DNA of 64,000 bases, taken from Paenibacillus sp. 481. GTDB lineage: Bacteria; Bacillota; Bacilli; Paenibacillales; Paenibacillaceae. Where the stretch lies: positions 2,980,001 through 3,044,000 of the forward strand of contig NZ_CP075175.1 in NCBI RefSeq assembly GCF_021223605.1, read 5' to 3'. A program made the position numbers and the translations under genes. The notes beneath the pieces are model-generated. The model ran no database searches and was not told where the DNA came from. It saw only the letters and a list, made by a program, of their open reading frames with translations. Positions within the stretch are counted from its first letter, which is position 1. The number at the start of each line of letters is the position of its first letter. Positions 18,864-27,435 of this stretch are shown here, in pieces.

Positions 18864-19658
18864 TTAGGATACCCTATTTTTATTCATCCAATGAACAGCG
18901 TAGTCCACTATTTTTCTCATAGGTACTAAATAACTTTTTGCTTCGCCTATTTTGCCCTCTACGACATCGTTGGTATCCCTAATAAAATCATCAAGTATCT
19001 GATTAAAATCATCTGATGAATTATTAATATCTGTATAAGTAGTCCATTTTTCCTCACCATCAATGTCTAATTTTACATCCCATATTTTTGGTTTTATAAA
19101 TGTATTTTCTTGTTTATACTCTGCTAAGTGTAAGGAAGAATTGGAATCGGTTGGCGCTCCAAGCAATAAAATATAGCCGTTTAACTCGTATATTTTTCCT
19201 AATGGCGACTGTTCACTTAATGCATAATCTAATGGATGATGTTCAGTAATATACTTGGCATCTGTTCCCCAAGCGGCAAAGGACACGTGCGGATGAGAGC
19301 TTCGATAGACACCATGTTGCTTTCTAAATGTTTCAGGTATGTAGCCCATATAAGATGTTGGTGTCAGGTCAGGGTAAAATAACGGCATGCCATCTCTTAT
19401 GATGTTAAGCTCTTCTTCTGAATAATCTTGCCCGTATTCAGCAGGGTCACATAGTTGCTCGGTTTGGGTAGGCATGACGATGTTACCTGATTCACCAACT
19501 GCTTCTTCTAAGGCAAGGATGACGGATACAGGACCGCCCACTACTTTCCCAATTGATTTCAATGAAGAATGCACAATAAGCGCCATTCCTTTTTCGACAC
19601 CTAATATTTTTAAATCAGCTTTCATCCTATCTTTCGTAATGAGTGTTCGCTGTGTCAT
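18864..19658 (-). CDS. AAC(3)-family aminoglycoside N-acetyltransferase
   Basis: 264 residues of the antibiotic N-acetyltransferase (AAC(3)/YokD) fold, which transfers acetyl from acetyl-CoA to the 3-amino group of aminoglycosides. Family motifs seen are LIVHSSLKSIG near residue 30, GGPVSVILALEEAVG, IPETFRKQHGVYRSSHPHVS with the conserved histidine region near 115, SPLGKIYELNGYILLLGAPTDS near 155, and HLAEYK. The length matches the family. Many chromosomal Bacillales members are intrinsic and their substrate is unproven, so resistance should not be assumed. The gene is single, with AAAGGGG before its ATG. Confidence 0.87.
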   Translation of the reverse strand: MTQRTLITKDRMKADLKILGVEKGMALIVHSSLKSIGKVVGGPVSVILALEEAVGESGNIVMPTQTEQLCDPAEYGQDYSEEELNIIRDGMPLFYPDLTPTSYMGYIPETFRKQHGVYRSSHPHVSFAAWGTDAKYITEHHPLDYALSEQSPLGKIYELNGYILLLGAPTDSNSSLHLAEYKQENTFIKPKIWDVKLDIDGEEKWTTYTDINNSSDDFNQILDDFIRDTNDVVEGKIGEAKSYLVPMRKIVDYAVHWMNKNRVS

Positions 19659-19793
19659 TGATAGTCCAGCCCCTTTAATATTTATGGTAAATATATACTG
19701 GATATCTTATTACATACGGAATTAATCGCCAAGTATGAAATAGGGAAGTGGAGCCAGTCAGGTAACGTCTGTCTGATTGGCTCTTTCATGCGG

Positions 19794-20309
19794 TTATTCC
19801 TGTGCAGTAAGCTGCTGCCACTCCGTATTCTCCATTCCTCGACTTTTATTCCATTCTTCCAGCAAGGATCGCTGTCTATTTTCCAAGTCTAAGTACGGAG
19901 CAGCAATATATGTAATGGTATTAAATTGTTTTAGAAAATGAGGCCCGTCCTTCATTTTGCTCATCGCACCATACTCATTATCATTTGCTGCCCATACGAC
20001 CTTCTTTATCCCAGATAACAAAATGGTACACGTGCACATGGGACATGGTTCACATGTTGTATAGATCGTAAGGTCATTTTTAATAAATCGCTTCGCTTGT
20101 AAATCGAGCAACTTGTTTCCCGCTTTGCGAATGGCATCTACCTCGGCATGGGCGGTACAATCGCACTCCGAGAACACTCGATTCCTGCCTCTACTAACAA
20201 CTTGACCATTCGAATCAACAATTACAGCACCGATTGGATAAGTTCCTTCCGCTTTTGCTAGTTCTGCTTCCTCAAATGCTAATAATAAATTCTGATAGTT
20301 GCTGTCCAC
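19794..20309 (-). CDS. Cytidine/deoxycytidylate-family nucleoside deaminase
   Basis: 171-residue zinc-dependent deaminase. The catalytic HAE is in CTAHAEVDAIRKAG (about residues 53-60) and the zinc cysteines in TTCEPCPMCTCTILL (about 84-98). The spacing is that of the guanine/tRNA-adenosine deaminase branch, but tRNA-recognition features of TadA are not obvious, so a nucleobase or nucleoside substrate such as guanine is more likely. Translation starts at the GTG at 20309, with GGGGGAG 7-8 nt upstream; an overlapping ATG is out of frame. Confidence 0.85.
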   Translation of the reverse strand: MDSNYQNLLLAFEEAELAKAEGTYPIGAVIVDSNGQVVSRGRNRVFSECDCTAHAEVDAIRKAGNKLLDLQAKRFIKNDLTIYTTCEPCPMCTCTILLSGIKKVVWAANDNEYGAMSKMKDGPHFLKQFNTITYIAAPYLDLENRQRSLLEEWNKSRGMENTEWQQLTAQE

Positions 20310-20434
20310 ATGTACTCCCCCTTATACTTTCATACTAACACCAATTTCATAACATTCCCATTTGTTCTAGACCAGAACTGGGATGAATGGGAAAATAGAG
20401 GCGTGGGGAAAAGTTATAAAGGAGTGATAACTAG

Positions 20435-20986
20435 GTGCTAACGCCAATGGAACATCCAAGCATTATTCTCGTGACAGGGATCATGGCAAGCGGGAAGTCT
20501 ACAGTTGCACAGTTACTATCCGAACGATTTGCGAAGTCCGTGCATGTACGAGGAGATATGTTCCGGAAAATGATTGTGAATGACCGCAAGGAGGTGGAGC
20601 CAGACGCAGGATATGATGAGATGGAGCAATTACGGCTCCGGTATCGGCAGGCCGCACAGGTTGCGGATACGTATGTTCAAGCCGGATTTACAGTTGTTGT
20701 ACAGGATGTTGTCATTGGTCCGATGCTGAACGAATTTATTTCATTGGTACAAAGCCGTCCCTTCTATGTTGTCGTGCTTAATCCTAGTTCAGAGGCTGTA
20801 ACCGAGCGAGAAGCTACTCGTTCCAAAACAGGCTACGTGGCGTGGACCGTGGATGCTTTGAACAGCGTACTGGAAAATGAAACGCCGCGCATCGGGATGT
20901 GGTTAGACTCTTCGGAATGGACACCTGAGGAAACGGTTGAGCAGATTTGGGCGAGATGGCAAGATGAGGCGCTTGTAATGAAATAA
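20435..20986 (+). CDS. P-loop kinase, chloramphenicol-phosphotransferase/zeta-like AAA family
   Basis: 183-residue small P-loop NTPase. Walker A is GIMASGKSTVAQLL (about residues 15-28). RGDMFRKMI follows where such kinases place a lid or substrate segment, and VVVQDVVIGP resembles the Walker B strand. The C-terminus (ETPRIGMWLDSSEWTPEETV) matches proteins annotated as phosphotransferases or AAA kinases. The substrate cannot be told. It starts at the GTG at 20435, with AAAGGAG 7-8 nt before; an ATG at 20447 is possible. It precedes the regulator gene by 66 nt. Confidence 0.72.
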   Translation: MLTPMEHPSIILVTGIMASGKSTVAQLLSERFAKSVHVRGDMFRKMIVNDRKEVEPDAGYDEMEQLRLRYRQAAQVADTYVQAGFTVVVQDVVIGPMLNEFISLVQSRPFYVVVLNPSSEAVTEREATRSKTGYVAWTVDALNSVLENETPRIGMWLDSSEWTPEETVEQIWARWQDEALVMK

Positions 20987-21052
20987 ATAGATTTACTGGG
21001 ACGCGGGGGTTAAAATATGGTCATAACAGTGTTGAGAAAGTAGGAACCGAAC

Positions 21053-22354
21053 ATGTATCGAATCGGCGTTGTTGGGCCGAGCTTGTCCGTCAATCGGATA
21101 CTCAAGTTAGCTAATGAAATGGAACAAGAAATGGAATTCATCCCTTATTCCTATACAGAGGCCAAGGAAGTAGCGCACATTGTATCAGCACATGATCATC
21201 AAGTTGATTTTTGGCTTTTTTCAGGATATATTCCGTATCGCATTGCCGCCAACACGTTGCCATCGGATGAAAACCTTGTTTATATATTTTCGACTGAATC
21301 CGCGATTTATAAAGGCTTTATGGAATTGGTGTACGTTGAAGGGAAATTGTTAGATCGGGTAAGTATCGATATGATTCTGTCTACGAATGTAGCCGAAGGA
21401 GAAGGCTTGCAGCAGTTGCAAAGCACGGTTAAAGAGCTGCACTTGAAAACGTTCGACGTTGATATTGATCCAGAGGAATTAACGCAATTCCACTTGGAGC
21501 TATGGAAGCAACAGAGGACAGAGGCGGCTTTGACATGTTATCCAACGGTCCATGAAGCTTTACAGGAAGCGGGCGTACCGTCGTACTGGATGTCCCCGAC
21601 TCGAGTGGAAATTTTTCAAACGATTCGAATCTTTTTTGAAAAAATAAAAACCTCCTACTATAAAGACACCCAGATAGGTGTCGAAATGATCGAAATTAAA
21701 GAGTTCGATTCGATAAAAGAGCGCATGAAAAATCCGTATCAGATTCAGTATTTAGAGCTGCGGATGAAAGAGACGCTGATCCAGCTCTGTGAGAAGTTAG
21801 ATGGCTCTCTGATCGAGGAAGGTAACGGACGGTATACGATTTTCAGTTCGCGCGGCGCAATTGAACGGGAAATTCATACGTTGCAGGAAAAAGTGCAGCA
21901 CTTGTCGCTTGAAGCGGATACGACGGTGGCTGTAGGTATTGGGTTTGGGCAGACCGTATTTTCGGCGGAAGTGAATGCGCAGCGGGCGCTGCGGCAGTCG
22001 AAGGAAAAAGTAGAACAAGGGATCGTCATTTTTCAGGATGATGGCACGATTGTGGAGTCGGCAGGGCAGGAGGAAGAGCTGACTTATTCCTATCGTACGG
22101 ACGATAAAGACTTTTTGGAAAAATTAAAAAGCGGCAACATCAGTGTCAAAACGTTTAAGAAGATAGACGCTTTGATTCAAAAGATGAGCTGGAATCATTT
22201 TACGGCGAAAGATTTGGCTGCACATCTACAGATGAGCGAGCGAAATGCGCAGCGGATTATGGCTGATTTATGCGAAGTAGATTTAGCTGAGTGTGTGGGC
22301 GAAGAGTCGCATTACACCCGGGGCAGACCAACTAAAATGTATCGTTTGAAATAA
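21053..22354 (+). CDS. Transcriptional regulator with degenerate GGDEF-like and C-terminal winged-helix domains
   Basis: 433 residues, not a family I can name. The N-terminal ~150 residues (IGVVGPSLSVNRILKLANE, DFWLFSGYIPYRIA) look like the receiver-like sensory domain of PrpR-type activators. The middle contains VAVGIGFGQTVFSAEVNAQ, as in cyclase or degenerate GGDEF domains of CdaR-like regulators, but lacks a GGDEF active site. The last ~70 residues carry an HTH (FTAKDLAAHLQMSERNAQRI) and a wing ending GRPTKMYRLK. It stands upstream of an MFS transporter and an M20 hydrolase and probably senses their substrate. Confidence 0.7.
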   Translation: MYRIGVVGPSLSVNRILKLANEMEQEMEFIPYSYTEAKEVAHIVSAHDHQVDFWLFSGYIPYRIAANTLPSDENLVYIFSTESAIYKGFMELVYVEGKLLDRVSIDMILSTNVAEGEGLQQLQSTVKELHLKTFDVDIDPEELTQFHLELWKQQRTEAALTCYPTVHEALQEAGVPSYWMSPTRVEIFQTIRIFFEKIKTSYYKDTQIGVEMIEIKEFDSIKERMKNPYQIQYLELRMKETLIQLCEKLDGSLIEEGNGRYTIFSSRGAIEREIHTLQEKVQHLSLEADTTVAVGIGFGQTVFSAEVNAQRALRQSKEKVEQGIVIFQDDGTIVESAGQEEELTYSYRTDDKDFLEKLKSGNISVKTFKKIDALIQKMSWNHFTAKDLAAHLQMSERNAQRIMADLCEVDLAECVGEESHYTRGRPTKMYRLK

Positions 22355-22384
22355 GCACTCACATGAGGGGTGCTTATTTTTTTG
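22351..22384 (+). terminator. Terminator of the regulator gene
   Basis: Stem ATAAGCAC/GTGCTTAT followed by TTTTTTTG, overlapping the stop codon region. Confidence 0.8.
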
Positions 22385-22585
22385 TTTTATAGGTTATAAA
22401 AAAAGATTTATTTGAAAAGAGCTGATGATATCCGTAAGATACTTATAAAGCGAAATTGTCGTTAAATATTCGTAAAATAATAAAAAGCGGGTGATCGGGC
22501 TAAGTAGGATTCGGGATCAAGCGTTCTCGAATGAAGCATCTCGGATGTGAAATTAACGACTGACTGATTAGGGGGAATCGGATTT

Positions 22586-23833
22586 ATGACATCAAAGCGC
22601 ACAAGAAATTGGATTTTAGCGTTGCTGTTTCTTGGTTGGTCGTTAGGTAACTTAGATCGCTATATTATGAACTATGCCGTGTTAGCTATCACGGAAGATT
22701 TGAATTTGAGCTCATCATCTACGGGAATTTTGCTTAGTAGCTTTTTTGCTGGATATGCGCTCATGCAAATGCCCGGGGGCTGGCTCGCTGACCGATTCGG
22801 TCCGCGAAAAGTTCTGATTACCGCTGTTATTGTGTGGTCAATCTTTACAGGACTGACCGCTGTTGCTTGGTCCCTGACCTCAATGATGATTATCCGCTTT
22901 CTATTTGGTATCGGCGAGGGTGGATTCCAGCCTGCTAGCTCCAAAATCTTATCGCTTACGTTTCCGAAAGCCGAACGGGCCCGGGCGATGTCCGTCATCC
23001 TGTCATCAAGTGGAATTGTATCGCTTATGATTCCGCTAGCAGCCGCAACGATGCTGGAGACGATAGGCTGGCGCACGATGTTCGTTATTTTTGGAGTTGC
23101 AGGTGCCGTTATCGCAGCTCTTTACTGGTATTTCATTAGGCTCCCAGAGCACCCTTCAGAAGAGATAGGCGTACAAAGTGGACAAACTGCCGCTGCTCCG
23201 ATGGAGAAGGGTATTTTTAAAGCGCTGTTTAAAACACCAATCATTTGGAATTTGCTTGTTGCTTATTTCAGTATTTACGCCATTAACTGGGGGCTTTCTG
23301 CATGGTTGCCGACCTATTTAGTGAAAAATCGCGGGCTTGATTTAATTTCACTTGGCTGGGTTCAAACGATTCCAGCGATAACAACGATTGCAGGCATATT
23401 TATTGCTGGTTACCTGATTGATAAGTTGCCAAAAGGCCGCGAGAGATGGCTAGGAAGCTTGTCTTGTGCTTGTATTGGCGTGTTGTTGTATCTCATGTTC
23501 ACCGCTTCAAGCGTAGCGGCGTTTATTACGTATCAAACGATCGTGAATCTGTTTATTGCTTTTGTTGTGACGCTCTTGCCAGCGATCGTGCTTAAGCAGT
23601 TGCCGTCTTCCGTAACAGGAACAGCAATGGGGATCGCCAATACCGGTGGTCAATTGGCAGGCTTTATTACGCCAATGGCAATTGGATTTACGATTGATGC
23701 ATTTAATGGTTCTTTCGATGCTGCCTTTTGGATGTTGATCGTATTTTCGGTCATTTGTATTGGTGCACTTCTAACGATGAATGACCAAAAGGGCGAGTTG
23801 CTGAAGCAAAACAAGGAAGAAGCTTATACGTAA
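22586..23833 (+). CDS. MFS transporter, anion:cation symporter-like
   Basis: 415 residues with about 12 hydrophobic segments. The MFS motif A is GGWLADRFGPRKVL between TM2 and TM3 (near residue 64). TM4 carries RFLFGIGEGGFQPASSKIL, typical of the phthalate/sugar-acid (ACS) family. It has a good SD (AGGGGGAA) before its ATG and lies 199 nt upstream of an amidohydrolase with related context, so it may import the hydrolase substrate, such as an aminoacyl-benzoate or dipeptide-like anion. The substrate assignment is inference. Confidence 0.85.
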   Translation: MTSKRTRNWILALLFLGWSLGNLDRYIMNYAVLAITEDLNLSSSSTGILLSSFFAGYALMQMPGGWLADRFGPRKVLITAVIVWSIFTGLTAVAWSLTSMMIIRFLFGIGEGGFQPASSKILSLTFPKAERARAMSVILSSSGIVSLMIPLAAATMLETIGWRTMFVIFGVAGAVIAALYWYFIRLPEHPSEEIGVQSGQTAAAPMEKGIFKALFKTPIIWNLLVAYFSIYAINWGLSAWLPTYLVKNRGLDLISLGWVQTIPAITTIAGIFIAGYLIDKLPKGRERWLGSLSCACIGVLLYLMFTASSVAAFITYQTIVNLFIAFVVTLLPAIVLKQLPSSVTGTAMGIANTGGQLAGFITPMAIGFTIDAFNGSFDAAFWMLIVFSVICIGALLTMNDQKGELLKQNKEEAYT

Positions 23834-23835
23834 TT

Positions 23836-24004
23836 TATACGACATATATGGCAAATGCGGTATATACGACAAATGCGGCATGTACGACGTACAGGACATA
23901 CACAGTCTATATGACGTACATGACGTGCATTGACGTACACAACGTACACAACCTACACGGCATATACAGCCTACAGAACCTAGAGAACCTACAGGACGTA
24001 CACG
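23836..24004. repeat. Degenerate 9-bp tandem repeat array, about 19 units
   Basis: Nearly the whole intergenic stretch can be cut into 9-bp units such as TACACAACG, TACACAACC, TACATGACG, TACAGAACC and TACAGGACG, with one 10-bp exception at 23926-23935. The consensus is roughly TACANNACG. The array ends about 12 nt before the SD of the hydrolase gene. It does not form a CRISPR (no spacers). Confidence 0.9.
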
Positions 24005-24032
24005 TTTGATAGATGAAAGGAGAGAGACGCTT

Positions 24033-25490
24033 ATGAAAGAGCTGGAATTAGGGTCGGGATTTGAGTTACAAACGATCATTTCGGAAATGGTTGAGCAAAA
24101 AAGAGACAACACGATCGCGTTGAGCAATAATATTTGGGATTGTCCCGAAATCTACTTCGAAGAACATCGATCAGCTGCGTACGTATGCAAAGCGCTGGAG
24201 GAGGAAGGATTTCAGATTGAGCGAGAGGTAGCGGGGCTCCAAACCGGATTTATCGGAAGTTTCGGTGCGGGTAAGCCAATTGTCGCTATTTTGGGGGAAT
24301 TCGACGCCTTGGCAGGATTAAGCCAGCAAAAAGGAGTTGCGCAGCATGAACCGATTGCTGCTGGTGGGCACGGGCATGGCTGTGGCCATAACTTGCTAGG
24401 AGCGGGTGCATTTGCCGCTGCGGTTGCGATTAAAGATTACATGCAGCAAACGGGCTTGCAGGGAACGGTTCGTTATTATGGTTGTCCAGCCGAAGAGAGC
24501 GGTTCTGGTAAAGCGTATATGGCTCGTGCAGGATTGTTTGATGATGTCGATCTGGCATTGTCTTGGCATCCGTTCACATCACCTCGTATGATGAACGATA
24601 GCTCGCTTGCCAATTATTCGGTCACGTTTAAATTTGATGGGAAGAGTGCACATGCCGCGGCTGCCCCTCACTTAGGCCGCAGTGCTTTGGATGCGGTGGA
24701 ATTAATGAACGTGGGCGTGAATTATTTAAGAGAGCATATGATTCCAGAAGCGCGAGTGCATTATGCGATTACGGATACAGGCGGAATTTCGCCGAATGTC
24801 GTACAGCCACATGCCGAAGTCGTCTATTTAATTCGCGCTCCTAAAAAGCAGCAAGTCGAGGCTCTATACGAGCGTGTACTCAATGTTGCTAGAGGCGCAG
24901 CGTTAATGACAGGAACGACGATGGACGTTGAATTTGAAGGTACTGCTTCGAATCTGATTCCGAATACAACGTTAGCGAACGCGATGTACAAGCATTTGGT
25001 TGCTGTCGGTGCTCCTGCATATGATGAGTTCGACTATCAGTTTGCAAAGGAAATCCGTGCAACGCTGTCACAGGAAGATATTCAAGCGGCCTTAGGAGGA
25101 CTGGATCGAGAAACGGTGCAAGCTTTAAAAGACAAGGACATTGTCGACGTCATTCCACCTCTCGGCAATGAAGGGGCGTTAGCAGGGTCTACTGATGTTG
25201 GCGATGTGAGTTGGATTGTGCCAACGATGCAATGTATGACCACGTGCTGGGCGTTGGGAACGCCTTTTCACACTTGGCAGGTCGTATCGCAAGGGATGAT
25301 GCCAATCGCTCACAAAGGCATGCTTCAAGCCGGAAAAGTGATCGCTTGCACCGCGATTGAAGCGATGCAAAGTCCACAATTGATCGAGCAGGCACGAGCA
25401 GAATGGAAGCAGCGCTTGGATGGGGATGTGTATACGTCACTCATTCCTGAACATGTGCTACCGCCTCTCAAAGGAGCGGTTAACGCCTAG
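24033..25490 (+). CDS. M20-family amidohydrolase, AbgB-like
   Basis: 485-residue metallopeptidase-fold hydrolase closest in pattern to p-aminobenzoyl-glutamate hydrolase subunit B. The metal and active-site motifs are GHGHGCGHNLLGAG (~120), CPAEESGSGKAYM (~155) and SWHPFTSPRMMNDSS (~180); the dimerisation domain begins near KFDGKSAHAAAAPHLGRSALDAVELMN. AAAGGAGAG lies just before the ATG at 24033, preferred over an upstream TTG at 24006. It probably forms a unit with the preceding transporter and regulator, for cleaving an imported acyl-amino acid; the true substrate is unknown. Confidence 0.85.
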   Translation: MKELELGSGFELQTIISEMVEQKRDNTIALSNNIWDCPEIYFEEHRSAAYVCKALEEEGFQIEREVAGLQTGFIGSFGAGKPIVAILGEFDALAGLSQQKGVAQHEPIAAGGHGHGCGHNLLGAGAFAAAVAIKDYMQQTGLQGTVRYYGCPAEESGSGKAYMARAGLFDDVDLALSWHPFTSPRMMNDSSLANYSVTFKFDGKSAHAAAAPHLGRSALDAVELMNVGVNYLREHMIPEARVHYAITDTGGISPNVVQPHAEVVYLIRAPKKQQVEALYERVLNVARGAALMTGTTMDVEFEGTASNLIPNTTLANAMYKHLVAVGAPAYDEFDYQFAKEIRATLSQEDIQAALGGLDRETVQALKDKDIVDVIPPLGNEGALAGSTDVGDVSWIVPTMQCMTTCWALGTPFHTWQVVSQGMMPIAHKGMLQAGKVIACTAIEAMQSPQLIEQARAEWKQRLDGDVYTSLIPEHVLPPLKGAVNA

Positions 25491-25517
25491 AGGCATCCTA
25501 GCATTCGGTCCATAGGA

Positions 25518-25543
25518 TCGGCCAAGTTATAAGCTCTGGCCGA
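25518..25543. terminator. Hairpin after the hydrolase gene
   Basis: Stem TCGGCCA/TGGCCGA with a 12-nt loop; no T-run follows, so termination efficiency is doubtful. Confidence 0.45.
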
Positions 25544-25624
25544 CCCTAGATGCTTGTCTGTACGGAGGGGAGTAGCCTATTTCGTCATTCTTACAAAGAA
25601 GGACGTTCACTCACGATTGCTCCT

Positions 25625-26539
25625 CTATCTTCCTACGCGCCAATGAGACGGTTGATTGAGCGTCGGTGGCAACTTTGTAGAGGAATCCCCTTTTGCCGCG
25701 TTGACCTGAAATTGGGTCAGGAAAATACTTTCTGCCAGGTTTGCCCCTCTAATATTCGTGTCTCTGAAATCAGCCCCGATAAGGTCAGCGCCCCTTAGAT
25801 CAGCGCCGCTAAGGTCGGCGGCAATCAGATAGGCGCCTCTTAAATTAGCACCCCTCAAGTCGGCCCCTTTAAGCTTGGCCCCGAACAGGTCTGCACCGCG
25901 GCCGTACGTCTTGCGACGGCTACCGCCGTTGGCCCCTTTTAGCGAGCGCAACGCTTCTGCACGCACAAGTTCGCTCGTCTGTAGGAGCAGCGCGTTCACA
26001 TTCGCGCGGTGAGTTGCCACGTCGAGTTCGAGAATGGAATCAGGCTCTAGGCGAGTGAGGCGTTCCGTCTCGGCGAGCGCAGAGCTGAGTTCATCATAGA
26101 TCGTACGGGCAGGCCGCAGCGTCAGCGCCTCAGTCAAATACCAGCGAAGCTCATGAAGCTGCCGCATGATCGGAAACACTTCAAACATCTGTTTCGCTGT
26201 TTCCGGAGCTTTCCGCCAGTCGAGTCCGTCGTACGTAACTTGGGACACCATTTGCCCCGCACCAAAGCAGTCATACACCGTGCAGCCCTTAAAGCCTAGC
26301 TGTCTCAGGTCGTTGTGAACGCCACAACGGAAGTTGGACTGCAAGTTGTGGCAGGGCTGTCCAGCATTTTTGTCCATCGCGAAGTCTACCGAAGCCGCGA
26401 AGGGCAGCGCAACGCAGCATAAGCCGAAGCAACTCTCACAGTCGGCTTGCAGACTGGGATGATGACTATCGGCACCCAAGAGAGGTTCCAGCGGTTCCAA
26501 AGGTGTTACAGGTTCTGTACATTCATAATTGTTAGACAT
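25625..26539 (-). CDS. Pentapeptide-repeat protein with Cys-rich N-terminal domain
   Basis: 304 residues. The N-terminal ~110 residues are cysteine-rich ([14 protein letters not shown] near 36; [16 protein letters not shown] near 63; [15 protein letters not shown] near 86), suggesting a metal site. A helical middle follows. About 11 pentapeptide units of A(D/N)L(R/S)G type run from about residue 215 to 270 ([20 protein letters not shown]), forming a right-handed quadrilateral beta helix. Such repeats can mimic DNA in gyrase-protecting proteins, but this domain architecture has no function known to me. The SD AAGGAGAA is about 9 nt before the ATG. Confidence 0.82.
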   Translation of the reverse strand: MSNNYECTEPVTPLEPLEPLLGADSHHPSLQADCESCFGLCCVALPFAASVDFAMDKNAGQPCHNLQSNFRCGVHNDLRQLGFKGCTVYDCFGAGQMVSQVTYDGLDWRKAPETAKQMFEVFPIMRQLHELRWYLTEALTLRPARTIYDELSSALAETERLTRLEPDSILELDVATHRANVNALLLQTSELVRAEALRSLKGANGGSRRKTYGRGADLFGAKLKGADLRGANLRGAYLIAADLSGADLRGADLIGADFRDTNIRGANLAESIFLTQFQVNAAKGDSSTKLPPTLNQPSHWRVGR

Positions 26540-26643
26540 GATGAGTTCTCCTTCGTTCTCTTTCGTTTCCCTTCGTGCAATTCAATACGAGTGAACTACC
26601 CTCCACCTACGCAAACGCTTAGAGGTGAGGGCTACTACAGTCG

Positions 26644-27168
26644 TTAAAATTGAAGTCTATCTCTAACCGCTGTAATATGAGCCACGTGATGATTGCCGTG
26701 CCATGCGTACGTCCCAAGGCAGTAAGCTAAACGAACCGTTTGCTGCGATTCAGGATGATAGAACTCTTTTTGGTAATCAGATTCGCTTAATGAGGTTAAT
26801 AAAATGACCCACTTCTTATGTAACGCTTCAAGCAAGGCGAGTGAAATGTCGATATCGACTTCTAGCGAGTCTCCTAATGAAACCCACCGATCCTCAAGAT
26901 ACGGTTTGATCGTGGGTGTGTCTTCAGTCAGCGCCAGCTTAAAACGAGTAAAAGCATTCATATGGCTGTCTGATACATGATGCACAACCTGACGAATCGT
27001 CCAGCCGCCGTCTCGATACGGAATGTCTAGTTGCTCCTCTGTTAAATCTTGAACAGTTGCTCTTAATTGGGCTGGAAGTTGTTCAATCTCTTTGATCCAT
27101 ATTTCCCTTTGCCCAGAGCTAATTTCACCTTCGTATTCAAATGTTCCAATCGGATATCTGTAGTCCAT
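26644..27168 (-). CDS. YfiT/BstA-family DinB-like metal-dependent enzyme
   Basis: 174 residues matching B. subtilis YfiT (BstA, bacillithiol S-transferase) in length and motif order. The start is MDYRYPIGTFEYEGEIS; the metal ligands lie in VVHHVSDSHMNAF (about residues 65-77) and HGNHHVAHI near the C-terminus; YRDGGWTIRQ is also conserved. The in-frame upstream ATG at 27228 is rejected because GGAGGGG precedes the ATG at 27168. Bacillithiol-dependent detoxification of electrophiles is the likely role, inferred from family only. Confidence 0.82.
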   Translation of the reverse strand: MDYRYPIGTFEYEGEISSGQREIWIKEIEQLPAQLRATVQDLTEEQLDIPYRDGGWTIRQVVHHVSDSHMNAFTRFKLALTEDTPTIKPYLEDRWVSLGDSLEVDIDISLALLEALHKKWVILLTSLSESDYQKEFYHPESQQTVRLAYCLGTYAWHGNHHVAHITAVRDRLQF

Positions 27169-27435
27169 AGGTTGCCCCTCCAATGTAACGCGTGCGGTCT
27201 CTCTACTTTTTGATTTTACCATAATCATACTTTATTTTTCAGGCCTATACGTACTTAAGCTGAAACAACCGCACAACAAGATTAAAGAAGAACTTCAATA
27301 TACATTCCTTTATTTAACTATTAAACTATAAGTGTAACTAGTTGATCGTTATGCGCAGGGCGGTTACCAAGGCAGCGGTCGATTAGTTGGGATTCCCTTC
27401 ATTTACCTATACATAAAAGGAGAATACGTATAAGT

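Noticed and set aside
19752-19786. Hairpin GAGCCA..GTCAG/CTGAT-like TGGCTC between two minus-strand genes
   Set aside because: The T-rich side points to the plus strand where no gene ends, so its role as a terminator is unclear.
23836-24004. Possible CRISPR array
   Set aside because: Units are 9 bp, directly adjacent and degenerate, without spacers or nearby cas genes.
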